Origin: Alistipes sp.
GTDB taxonomy: Bacteria; Bacteroidota; Bacteroidia; Bacteroidales; Rikenellaceae
Reading direction: 5' to 3'
NCBI GenBank assembly: GCA_017555695.1
Contig: JAFZFX010000016.1
Location: 1 to 33,868, forward strand
DNA: 33,868 nt
Shown in pieces: positions 26,555 to 33,848 of this stretch (positions are counted from its first letter, which is position 1; the number at the start of each line of letters is the position of its first letter). The notes under the pieces are model-generated. The model ran no database searches, was not told the origin of the DNA, and saw nothing but the letters and a program-made list of their open reading frames with translations. A program made the translations under genes and the position numbers.

Positions 26555-27937
26555 TTATTGGCCATCGGGGCGCTGCAGAGGCAGGCGCACGATGAATTCG
26601 GTGTCAGTATCCTTGATTTCGATATCGCGACCCGTAATGAGCTGCCAGCGGCTACGCAGATTCTTCAATCCGATACCAGTCGAAGGCTCAGGCTCGAGCT
26701 TTGGACTCTTCACATTCGATACCACAAGGGTCGAATCCTCGGTACGAATAGATATATGGAACGGATGCTTGCGCGTGATAGCATTGTGCTTGACGGCATT
26801 ACCAATCAGCGGTTGCATAGTGAGTGCGGGAAGTGTCCAGCTGAGGTATTGCGAATCGATCTCTATATCGAAGAATAGTTTGTCGGCATAGCGCACCTTG
26901 AAGAGTTCGCCATAGGCGTGCGTAAACTCCATCTCCTCGGCAAGTGTCGTGCGGGTATTCTGTCCGTTCTGGATGATGTAGCGGAAGGTGTACGAGAGCT
27001 GGTCGATATAAGCCAAAGCCTTCTCCTCGTTATTATCGCGCACCAACATCGAAAGCGAGTTAAGCGAATTGAAGAAGAAGTGAGGGCTTATCTGACCCAT
27101 CAGCAGGTTGTACTGCGTCTGGAGGTTCTCGTTGCGCAGACGCTCGTTCTCAAGCTGCATCTTCTGCTGTTCGAACAACATTCCGTAGATACGACCGTAG
27201 AGGATAGCCACGATAACCGCAACCAAACACTTCATAATCACCAGATAATCAACCATAATCTTCGGCTCGTTCTGGAAAATCATCATCACGCGACCTCCCA
27301 ACTTCCAGTTGATAAATGGCGCAAAGAAGTAGCAAGCAAAGGCCGCCGCAATGGCGATAACACAGCGAATCAGATAGCGGCGAGTAGTGAAGTTGTTTAC
27401 ATCGAAACGCGCCGTCATAACGGTCAGCAGCAGAAGCGTCAGCGTAAAATAGTAGAGCATCTGCCAAGTCATATCCTGATTACGACGCGGACGGTCATAG
27501 ACGGGCGGAGCGGGAATCTCATTACCATTCTGCACAATCACCTCGTTCAAGCTCGGATTTGCATTAACCTGCGAGGGGTGAGGCGGGTGAATGGTGCAAC
27601 GAATCTTGTCGCCATCCTGCAGTCGGTAGCTCCACACCTTACGATTGCTGACAAAGACACTGTCAATCTGCAGCGGCTCTGCCATCTCGGGCATATCGAG
27701 CGTAGTCACCTGCTCGCTGATGATATAGCCGTAACCATCGGGCGAGAGGTGCAGCACACCCTCAATTTCGATATGAGGGCGCGACATTGGCTGACTGCTG
27801 ATATTTGTACTGCTCGAACTCTCTCGTTGCTCGGCAATCATCACTAAGATGTACGAGAAGTTTACCGCTAAAGTAATAACTATAGCAATCAGTGTGTTGA
27901 TGACGGTAGTAGACCGTTTGTGTCGTAACATATTCAT
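26555..27937 (-). CDS. LytS-type histidine kinase with Rho-like OB-fold sensor domain
   Basis: The 460-residue protein has a first membrane helix (14-36) after a basic N-terminus. An extracytoplasmic segment (about 38-156) follows, then helices near 157-175, 188-206 and 229-250. A coiled coil follows, then a His_kinase (PF06580) domain with the phosphoacceptor H286 in QISPHFFFNSLNSL. The ATPase domain has N-box NAVKHN and GIGLKNLRSR. Residues 57-140 strongly resemble the cold-shock-like RNA-binding domain of Rho: GVLHLSPDGYGYI, then VFVSNRK, LQDGDKI and HPPHP in the same order and spacing. Orientation puts this domain outside the cytoplasm. Its ligand is unknown. The response regulator follows in the same direction. 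Kinase assignment is firm; the sensor-domain identity is my inference. Confidence 0.93.
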   Translation of the reverse strand: MNMLRHKRSTTVINTLIAIVITLAVNFSYILVMIAEQRESSSSTNISSQPMSRPHIEIEGVLHLSPDGYGYIISEQVTTLDMPEMAEPLQIDSVFVSNRKVWSYRLQDGDKIRCTIHPPHPSQVNANPSLNEVIVQNGNEIPAPPVYDRPRRNQDMTWQMLYYFTLTLLLLTVMTARFDVNNFTTRRYLIRCVIAIAAAFACYFFAPFINWKLGGRVMMIFQNEPKIMVDYLVIMKCLVAVIVAILYGRIYGMLFEQQKMQLENERLRNENLQTQYNLLMGQISPHFFFNSLNSLSMLVRDNNEEKALAYIDQLSYTFRYIIQNGQNTRTTLAEEMEFTHAYGELFKVRYADKLFFDIEIDSQYLSWTLPALTMQPLIGNAVKHNAITRKHPFHISIRTEDSTLVVSNVKSPKLEPEPSTGIGLKNLRSRWQLITGRDIEIKDTDTEFIVRLPLQRPDGQ

Positions 27938-28024
27938 AATTCGCCTGTTTTATAGGTTCAATTCATTTAAAGTCAAAAGCGGTTGAGACTTTTGTGGGCA
28001 GCAATGGCGAATCGGGCAATGGGC

Positions 28025-28558
28025 CTACTGCTCCTCGGTGTACCACGACGCGTAGATCTGATAGTCGCGGGCGGTACGCTTGACGATATGCTCACGCTGC
28101 TCGGGCGTAATCTCCTTTACCTTCTTGGCGGGGACACCTGCATATACCGAGTTGGGCTCAAGCTGCGCTCCCGACAGAACAAGTGCGTTGGCAGCAATGA
28201 TACAACCCTCGGGAACTACGGCATTATCCAACACCGTTGCGCCCATACCAATCAGTACGCTATCGCCGATTGTGGCGCCGTGGATTGTAGCGTTGTGGCC
28301 CACCGACACATCGTTGCCAATGTGAGTCTGCGAGGGCTTGGGCGACTTGTCGTATAAGGTATGTATTACTGCTCCGTCCTGGATGTTGGTGCGGTCGCCG
28401 ATAGTGATGGTGTTCACATCACCGCGCAACACTGCGCCATACCATATCGAACAATCCTTACCGATAGTCACATCGCCAATAATCACTGCCGTTTCGGCCA
28501 AAAATGTATTCTCTCCAATCTGAGGCGTACAACCTCTAACTTTTCTAATCAGTGCCAT
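28025..28558 (-). CDS. Gamma-class carbonic anhydrase-like hexapeptide protein
   Basis: This 177-residue left-handed beta-helix has clear hexapeptide repeats (IIGDVTIGKDCSIWYGAVLRGDV) and the three zinc-binding histidines of the gamma class at H66 (VIHTLYD), H88 and H93 (VGHNATIHG). The short form without the acidic loop is like CaiE/PaaY/YrdA proteins, many of which show weak or no carbonic anhydrase activity. The C-terminal helix ends YQIYASWYTEEQ. It follows mazG after 23 bp and is probably in the same transcript. Catalytic role is uncertain. Confidence 0.88.
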   Translation of the reverse strand: MALIRKVRGCTPQIGENTFLAETAVIIGDVTIGKDCSIWYGAVLRGDVNTITIGDRTNIQDGAVIHTLYDKSPKPSQTHIGNDVSVGHNATIHGATIGDSVLIGMGATVLDNAVVPEGCIIAANALVLSGAQLEPNSVYAGVPAKKVKEITPEQREHIVKRTARDYQIYASWYTEEQ

Positions 28559-28581
28559 ATATTTTTTTTCAGTTTTATCTA

Positions 28582-29355
28582 TTACTCATCTTTCTTTGCG
28601 TTACGCCAAAGTACATCCAACTCTTCGGCTGTCATCTCCGTGAAAAGTTTTCCGTCGGCCTCGGCCTCCATATGCTGGAAGCGAGAAATGAATTTCTTGT
28701 TGCATCTCTCCAGCGCCATCTCGGGGTCGATGCCGTAGAGTCGGCACATATTAATCAGCGCAAAGAACAAATCGCCCACCTCCTCTGTGGTGCGTTCGTG
28801 GTTGCCAGCAGCCATCTCGACCTCAATCTCGGCAATCTCCTCTTTGACCTTTGCCCAAATATCCTCCTTCTGCTCCCAGTCGAAGCCCGCGCTTGCAGCC
28901 TTCTCTCCAATGCGCACAGCCTTGACCATAGCAGGAAGTGAGCGGGGCACACCTCCCAAAATTCCGCCCTGACGCTTCTTCTTACGGAGTTTTAACTCCT
29001 CCCAATTCTTCATCACCTCGTCGGGTGTATCAGCGTGGATGTCGCTATAGACATGTGGGTGGCGGTAGATAAGTTTGTCGCACTCGGCATCGGCTACATC
29101 GCCAAAGTCGAACTGACCCTGCTCTTCGCCGAGTTTCGAGTAGAAAACCACATGCAGGAGCAGGTCGCCCAACTCCTCCTTAATACCCTCCATATTGCCG
29201 TCGGCAATGGCATCGACCAACTCATAGGTCTCCTCTATAGTATTGTTACGCAGCGACTCGAAAGTCTGCTCACGATCCCACGGGCATTTCTCGCGCAGGG
29301 TATCCATCACCTCCAAAAGTCGTGCTGCAGCAGCAAGTTTCTTCTGATAATCCAT
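28582..29355 (-). CDS. mazG: Nucleoside triphosphate pyrophosphohydrolase MazG
   Basis: I chose the ATG at 29355 (257 residues, MDYQKKLAAAARLLEVMDTL). The TTG at 29364 lies nine bases upstream and looks less likely. Two MazG domains are present: the first has CPWDREQTFESLRNNTIEETYELVDAI with the EExxE metal motif, and the second has EEIAEIEVEM...TEEVGDLFFALIN. The enzyme hydrolyses NTPs and dNTPs to monophosphates and pyrophosphate, cleaning nucleotide pools or lowering ppGpp stress effects. Its length matches E. coli MazG. It shares an inverted-repeat promoter region with the GH20 gene. Confidence 0.95.
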   Translation of the reverse strand: MDYQKKLAAAARLLEVMDTLREKCPWDREQTFESLRNNTIEETYELVDAIADGNMEGIKEELGDLLLHVVFYSKLGEEQGQFDFGDVADAECDKLIYRHPHVYSDIHADTPDEVMKNWEELKLRKKKRQGGILGGVPRSLPAMVKAVRIGEKAASAGFDWEQKEDIWAKVKEEIAEIEVEMAAGNHERTTEEVGDLFFALINMCRLYGIDPEMALERCNKKFISRFQHMEAEADGKLFTEMTAEELDVLWRNAKKDE

Positions 29356-29389
29356 ATCGTACAATGTCTCGAATAAAATATTATATCCA

Positions 29390-29397
29390 CAAAGTTA
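29390..29397 (-). promoter_or_regulatory. -7 element of mazG
   Basis: TAACTTTG on the minus strand, within the 10-bp inverted-repeat arm CACAAAGTTA (29388-29397). Confidence 0.6.
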
Positions 29398-29417
29398 AGA
29401 TTTTCAAATGAATTTAA

Positions 29418-29425
29418 TAACTTTG
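29418..29425 (+). promoter_or_regulatory. -7 element of the GH20 gene
   Basis: TAACTTTG within the arm TAACTTTGTG (29418-29427), the mirror image of the mazG element 20 bp away. No -33 TTTG. Confidence 0.6.
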
Positions 29426-29448
29426 TGCATAAAATAGTTCGTAAAAAT

Positions 29449-31620
29449 ATGAAAATATTGAGATTTTTTGCAGCATTGCTGCTTCTGTCTATTTGTATTC
29501 CCGCGTTTGCAGGGGAGATAATTCCGCAGCCCAAACGCTACGAGAAAAAGAGTGGTAGTTTCACTATCCTGACCTCAACAAAAATTGCCCACAGCCCAGC
29601 GCTTCGCCCGTTGGCCGACTATCTGGCAGAGTATCTTCCACTTGCTACACTCGAGCAGAGCAACGGTGGCGAGGGCAACATCCTGCTCAGCGTAAACGAG
29701 AACCTTGGCAAAGAGGCCTATACGCTGGAGGTTACCGCAAAGGGCATCCTCATCGAGGGTGGCTCGGAGGCAGGAGTATTCTACGGCATCGAGACTCTGC
29801 TACAGATGTTGCCCGCCAAGGTCTACACACGCCAGGCCGAGTTGCCATTTGTAGTATGTGCTTGCAAGGTAGAGGACGAACCCCACTTCTCATACCGTGG
29901 TTTTATGCTCGATGTATCGCGCACTTGGATTGACGCCGAGGGCGTAAAAGAGTTCATAGAGAATCTGGCACACCACAAAATCAACAAGTTGCACATCCAC
30001 CTGACCGACGACGAGGGCTGGCGCATCGAGATTAAGTCACACCCCGAACTGACCGAAGTTGGTGGTTATCGTGGCGTAGGTTCACCCGTAGCAGGTCGTT
30101 ATGGCCGCTGGCAGGAGCACTATGGCGGCTACTACACACAGGAGCAGATGCGCGAGATTATTGAGTTCGCAGCTCTGCGCAATGTCGAGATTATCCCCGA
30201 GATTGACCTCCCTGGCCACAGCCACAACCTGGCGCGTGTACGCCCCGATGTATTGTGTAATTTCACACCCGATATGGAGGCTTCGTTGGGCTACGACACC
30301 CGCAGCGCATTGTGCGTATCGAAGGAGGAGAACTACAAGTTCCTGGAGGAGGTATTCAGCGAGCTTGCCGAGCTCTTCCCCTCAAAGTATATACATATAG
30401 GTGGTGACGAAGTGGTCACTTCACAGTGGAAGAGTTGCCCCGACTGTCAGGCTCTGTCGAAGGCTCACAATATGCAGAGCGGAGCAGAGTTGCAGGAGTA
30501 TTTTATGAACCGACTCTCGAAATATATCGTATCGCTCGGCAAGAAGCCCTGCGTATGGAACGAGGCTATCAACGCTGGCACACTCACCAAGGAGGCTGTA
30601 GTCTATGGCTGGGAGAGTGTGGATGCTTGCCGCAAGGCTACCCGCGAGGGCTACGCCACCATCGTGATGCCTGGCCACTACTTCTACTTCGATATGCGTC
30701 AGTCGGCTCGCGAGCCTGGCCACAACTGGGCAGCCATCTTCGATGCGAGCAAGGTGTTGTCATTCGACCTCGAGGAGCAGGGATTCACATCTGACGAGAT
30801 GAAGAATGTGGCTGGTATTCAGGCTTCGTTCTTCAGCGAGCTCTACATCTCACACCTCGAGGACAGCAGCGACTATCTGCAGTACCAGACCTACCCCCGC
30901 ATCTGCTCACTCAGCGAGGTTGCGTGGTGCGGTAAGGGCGGCGAGTGGGACGAGTTCAATGGCCGTCTAATCAATGCCCACTACGACCGTATGTTGGCTA
31001 TGGGTATCGATTTCCGCTTGGCTTTGCCCACAGTGAAGTATGCCGACGGAGTCTTGACTGCAACAACTGCCGACCGCACAGATATATATTATAGTATCGT
31101 AGGTGAAGAGGGCGAGCACAAATACACCGCCCCCATCAAGACCGACAAGCCCGCACGATACCTCTTCCACTCGCGTCGCGGTGGCGCTTGCAGTGGCAAC
31201 ATAGCCGTAGAGGGTTATTACACTACGCTGAAGCCCGCAGTGAAGATTACATCATCAATCGAGGAGTCGAAGCGCAACCCCTACTCAAACGCCGAAGGCT
31301 ACTCAAAGCAGGCTCGCACGGCCCGCACTTGCAAGGATGGCGACTGGATTCTCTACACCTTCGAGGAGCCCGTTGTATGCCGTCGTTTGGAGATTCCCAC
31401 AGGATATGCTCACCTGCCCCGACTGCTCTTTAACGCAGGTTACATCGAGGTAAGCTACGATGGCGAAAACTTTGAGCGCGTGGGCGACTTGAAGTTGGGC
31501 GCTGGTGTTATCGATGCCCCCAAGAAGGCGATAAAGGCTGTCCGCATCGTATGTACCGAGAGCGGTAACGGCGCCGAGGATGTTATCGTACGCGCACCCA
31601 ACATTTACCCGGTATTGTAG
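29449..31620 (+). CDS. Secreted GH20 beta-N-acetylhexosaminidase
   Basis: I chose the ATG at 29449. A GTG at 29425 coincides with the last base of the -7 element and cannot be used. The 723-residue protein has a signal peptide (MKILRFFAALLLLSICIPAFA). The GH20b alpha/beta domain (about 22-145) precedes the TIM-barrel, which contains HINKLHIHLTDDEGWR-type and HIGGDEV motifs with catalytic D320 and E321. The C-terminal ~200 residues include a chitobiase-type beta domain and an F5/8-type (discoidin-like) carbohydrate-binding module. It releases terminal GlcNAc/GalNAc from host or fungal glycans. It may work with GH92 and the GH2-like protein in this window, but they are not in one operon. Confidence 0.94.
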   Translation: MKILRFFAALLLLSICIPAFAGEIIPQPKRYEKKSGSFTILTSTKIAHSPALRPLADYLAEYLPLATLEQSNGGEGNILLSVNENLGKEAYTLEVTAKGILIEGGSEAGVFYGIETLLQMLPAKVYTRQAELPFVVCACKVEDEPHFSYRGFMLDVSRTWIDAEGVKEFIENLAHHKINKLHIHLTDDEGWRIEIKSHPELTEVGGYRGVGSPVAGRYGRWQEHYGGYYTQEQMREIIEFAALRNVEIIPEIDLPGHSHNLARVRPDVLCNFTPDMEASLGYDTRSALCVSKEENYKFLEEVFSELAELFPSKYIHIGGDEVVTSQWKSCPDCQALSKAHNMQSGAELQEYFMNRLSKYIVSLGKKPCVWNEAINAGTLTKEAVVYGWESVDACRKATREGYATIVMPGHYFYFDMRQSAREPGHNWAAIFDASKVLSFDLEEQGFTSDEMKNVAGIQASFFSELYISHLEDSSDYLQYQTYPRICSLSEVAWCGKGGEWDEFNGRLINAHYDRMLAMGIDFRLALPTVKYADGVLTATTADRTDIYYSIVGEEGEHKYTAPIKTDKPARYLFHSRRGGACSGNIAVEGYYTTLKPAVKITSSIEESKRNPYSNAEGYSKQARTARTCKDGDWILYTFEEPVVCRRLEIPTGYAHLPRLLFNAGYIEVSYDGENFERVGDLKLGAGVIDAPKKAIKAVRIVCTESGNGAEDVIVRAPNIYPVL

Positions 31621-31640
31621 CGTGTAAAGTTATATAATAA

Positions 31641-31680
31641 AGAGGGCTGTCACAACATTTGTCTGACAGCCCTCTATATT
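31641..31680. terminator. Terminator between the GH20 gene and the convergent HSDR_N gene
   Basis: Perfect 12-bp arms AGAGGGCTGTCA (31641-31652) and TGACAGCCCTCT (31664-31675) with an 11-nt loop. The plus side continues with ATATTTTAT and the minus side with TTATTATAT, so it may work both ways. Confidence 0.8.
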
Positions 31681-31689
31681 TTATCTACT

Positions 31690-32136
31690 TTAGCCCAACT
31701 GCGGAAAGGCCGACAACGGCGTATAACCTTCGTCGCCGAGTTCGTAGCAGTAATGCTCCATTCCGTTGGTTAGGATTATGTAACGAGCCTTTACTACGGC
31801 ATTGTAGCGCGTAGCTTGCTCAAACACGCTCGCATCGATTTTTACACTCGGCGCCTTGCACTCGACCAGAGCCAACGGCTTGGCATCGACACCCATCACC
31901 ACCACATCAGCCCTCTGGGGCGTTGAGTTTATATTCACGGGATACTCCTCGACGATGGATAGTTGTGGCGCACGGCAGTGCGAAATCAGGAACTCGACCA
32001 GATGCCTACGCACCCACTCCTCGGGAGTGAGTACTACATACATACGACGAATGGTATCAAATACCATTACACGCCCCTTATCGCGCGTTGCACGCAAATT
32101 TATGGGTGGAAAGTTCAGTTTTGGGGTGGAATTCAT
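31690..32136 (-). CDS. Orphan HSDR_N-type (PD-(D/E)xK) protein
   Basis: I chose the ATG at 32136 (148 residues, MNSTPKLNFPPINL). A TTG at 32181 lies upstream of the predicted transcription start. The protein resembles the type I restriction enzyme R-subunit N-terminal family (HSDR_N_2). It has TPEEWVRRHLVEFLI, then a nuclease core RADVVVMG..LALVECKAP in which D and ExK are conserved, and EQATRYNAVVKARYIILTNG. Such stand-alone proteins are common in Bacteroidetes. No methylase or specificity subunit is nearby, so it is not part of a restriction system here. Role unknown. Confidence 0.85.
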   Translation of the reverse strand: MNSTPKLNFPPINLRATRDKGRVMVFDTIRRMYVVLTPEEWVRRHLVEFLISHCRAPQLSIVEEYPVNINSTPQRADVVVMGVDAKPLALVECKAPSVKIDASVFEQATRYNAVVKARYIILTNGMEHYCYELGDEGYTPLSAFPQLG

Positions 32137-32156
32137 CGTATGAACAAAATTTTTTA

Positions 32157-32164
32157 TAACTTTG
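32157..32164 (+). promoter_or_regulatory. -7 element of the GH2-like gene
   Basis: TAACTTTG on the plus strand. It lies 14 bp from the divergent -7 element of the HSDR_N gene, so the two promoters overlap and probably compete. Confidence 0.55.
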
Positions 32165-32170
32165 GCCTTA

Positions 32171-32178
32171 CAAATATA
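32171..32178 (-). promoter_or_regulatory. -7 element of the HSDR_N gene
   Basis: TATATTTG on the minus strand, with TTTC 19 bp upstream as a near -33. It supports the start at 32136. Confidence 0.6.
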
Positions 32179-32195
32179 CAAATTATATGTTATTT

Positions 32196-33524
32196 ATGAA
32201 ACGCATTCTGTCAATCATAGCATTTTTTGCGCTGTCGGTTTCGGCACTTTGTGCCCAGGAGTACACCTCTCCGAGTTATGTTTCACTGGGCCGCGAATTA
32301 CCCCGAACAAAGACCGTAGCCTACCCTACTGCCGCCGAGGCACAGGCGTTGGGCGCAGGTGCAGTAGCATCGAAGTATCTCCGCCCCATCACCAAGTGGG
32401 AGCGCACCGAGGAGGCTGACGCAACGGTATTCACATCGAAGTATGTGATTCCCTTCGTATGGTTGAGCCGCCTGGCTACACTCTATGTAGATGAGGCTTC
32501 GGGTGCTTACGAGGTGATTATCAACGGCAAGAAGGTGGGCTACTCAGCCAATGCCTTCACCCCCGCCGAGTTCAACATCACCAAGGCATCGAAGGAGGAG
32601 ACCAACACTATCTCTATCCGTATCCTGAAGAGCCACTGGAGCCGCCAGATGGAGTGCTTCACCGAGAACACCGAGCCCCGCATCGGCGATGTGTATGTTA
32701 TGTCGCAGCCTACAATACGCGTGCGCAATGTGGTACACCGTACAACTGTTGATATGAAGAGCGAGCTGGCTACCGTCGAGGTGGGTATGGTTGTTAAGAC
32801 CGAGTCACTGAACGACAAGAAGGCCCGCATCCACTACGAGCTAATCGCTCCCGACACTACGGTCGTAACCTATGGTCACAAGGATATCACGCTCGGTATG
32901 CGCGGCGAGGATACCGTGAAGTTCGTAACCAACATTCCTTATGTATATACTTGGTGTGCCGATATGCCCGTGCGTTATCGTCTGAACATCCGTACCCAGA
33001 TTGAGGGTCGCGATGCCGAGTTCCAGTCACATATGATTGGCTTCCGCACCGTGGAGTGTGACAAGGAGGGTAACTTCTATATCAACGGCATCCGCACCGA
33101 GTTGTTCTATCGCGACTTCGACCCGCTGACCGTTACAGAAAAGGATATCATCGCTGCACGCGTACTCAAATACAACGCCCTGCGCTTTAAGATGGGTGCT
33201 GTACCGCAAAATGTCTATCGCATGTGCGACTCGCTGGGTATGTATGTAATTGCTCAGGTGCCTATCAATACCAGCAAGAGCGGTGCATCGCGTCGCGTGG
33301 GCGGTAACCCATCGAATAACCCCGAATGGAAGAATGCTTACCTGGATCGCGTAGAAACTTCTTATCGTACGACCTGCGGACAGGCTTGCGTGATTGGATA
33401 TGTTATGGCTGAGGACTCTGCCAATGGTTTCAACCTGTACGAGAGCTACTTACGCCTCAAGGAGATGGAGAAAACACGCCCCGTATTGTACATCGAAGCA
33501 GGTGGCGAGTGGAACAGCGATTAA
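32196..33524 (+). CDS. Short GH2-like protein lacking the catalytic residues
   Basis: The ATG at 32196 gives 442 residues starting with a signal peptide (MKRILSIIAFFALSVSALCA); an ATG at 32187 is possible. It has the GH2 order: a jelly-roll sugar-binding domain (about 40-170), an Ig-like domain (about 175-285) and the start of a TIM-barrel (FYINGIRTELFYRDFDPL). It aligns with LacZ-like proteins as far as NPEWKNAYLDRVE and MEKTRPVLYIEAGGEW, then stops. The acid/base motif 'LGNE' reads MAED, and the nucleophile region is absent. It may be a binding protein or a decayed enzyme. The next gene is tRNA-Lys, so no missing half follows. Confidence 0.75.
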   Translation: MKRILSIIAFFALSVSALCAQEYTSPSYVSLGRELPRTKTVAYPTAAEAQALGAGAVASKYLRPITKWERTEEADATVFTSKYVIPFVWLSRLATLYVDEASGAYEVIINGKKVGYSANAFTPAEFNITKASKEETNTISIRILKSHWSRQMECFTENTEPRIGDVYVMSQPTIRVRNVVHRTTVDMKSELATVEVGMVVKTESLNDKKARIHYELIAPDTTVVTYGHKDITLGMRGEDTVKFVTNIPYVYTWCADMPVRYRLNIRTQIEGRDAEFQSHMIGFRTVECDKEGNFYINGIRTELFYRDFDPLTVTEKDIIAARVLKYNALRFKMGAVPQNVYRMCDSLGMYVIAQVPINTSKSGASRRVGGNPSNNPEWKNAYLDRVETSYRTTCGQACVIGYVMAEDSANGFNLYESYLRLKEMEKTRPVLYIEAGGEWNSD

Positions 33525-33560
33525 AAAAGTTAAAAAAAATGTAAAAAATATTGCAAAAAA

Positions 33561-33592
33561 TTTGCACAGAATAAAAAAGTGCCCTATATTTG
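33561..33592 (+). promoter_or_regulatory. Promoter of tRNA-Lys
   Basis: TTTG (33561-33564), 20-bp spacer, TATATTTG (33585-33592), preceded by an A-rich tract that could serve as an UP element. Initiation would be near 33599. Confidence 0.8.
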
Positions 33593-33617
33593 CACTCGCA
33601 ATCAGCAAATGATTGAT

Positions 33618-33690
33618 GCCTCTTTAGCTCAGTTGGTAGAGCACGACACTCTTAATGTTGGGGTCCAGGGTTCGAGCCCCTGAGGGGGTA
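33618..33690 (+). tRNA. tRNA-Lys (anticodon CTT)
   Basis: A 73-nt cloverleaf. The acceptor stem GCCTCTT pairs with AGGGGGT (first pair G:U); the D-arm is GCTCAGTTGGTAGAGC. The anticodon stem CGACA/TGTTG encloses loop CTCTTAA with anticodon CTT at 33651-33653. The T-arm is CAGGG-TTCGAGC-CCCTG and the discriminator is A. The CCA end is not encoded. Confidence 0.95.
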
Positions 33691-33693
33691 CTG

Positions 33694-33728
33694 AAAAAAT
33701 CCGATGGTTTTTCCATCGGATTTTTTTT
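33694..33728 (+). terminator. Terminator of tRNA-Lys
   Basis: Perfect 14-bp arms AAAAAATCCGATGG (33694-33707) and CCATCGGATTTTTT (33713-33726) with a TTTTT loop, followed by TT. Confidence 0.9.
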
Positions 33729-33736
33729 GTTTTTAC

Positions 33737-33831
33737 GGCTTATTGGTCAAAATAGTGGCTTATTGGTCAAAATAGTAGATAAAATCGGGGCAATATTTGT
33801 TTATTGGTCAGAATTAGTAGATAAATGCGGG
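33737..33831. repeat. Short tandem and degenerate direct repeats after the tRNA
   Basis: GGCTTATTGGTCAAAATAGT occurs twice in perfect tandem (33737-33756, 33757-33776). A third, degenerate copy starts at 33799 (GTTTATTGGTCAGAATTAG). Copies two and three share a longer block that continues into AGTAGATAAA and a GC-rich end. No gene is seen here. Confidence 0.8.
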
Positions 33832-33848
33832 TGTTTTCCCGCATTTTT
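33823..33848 (+). terminator. Second hairpin terminator near the window end
   Basis: AAATGCGGG (33823-33831) pairs with CCCGCATTT (33838-33846) around a 6-nt loop, followed by TT. It closes the repeat region; no gene precedes it other than the already terminated tRNA. Confidence 0.65.

Noticed and set aside
26918-27847. A 309-codon plus-strand open frame opposite the histidine kinase gene
   Set aside because: It is antisense to a clear kinase, its translation is low-complexity His/Val-rich with no domain, and it has no promoter; it arises from codon bias of the real gene.
27949-27976. E. coli-type promoter (TTGACT-N16-TATAAA on the minus strand) before the kinase gene
   Set aside because: It resembles sigma-70 boxes, but Bacteroidetes rarely use that form; with no other support I left it out of the features.
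31690-32136. A type I restriction-modification locus
   Set aside because: Only the HSDR_N-like domain is present; no hsdM, hsdS or helicase part is nearby.
33737-33831. CRISPR array
   Set aside because: The units are tandem with no unique spacer between the first two, and there are no cas genes.
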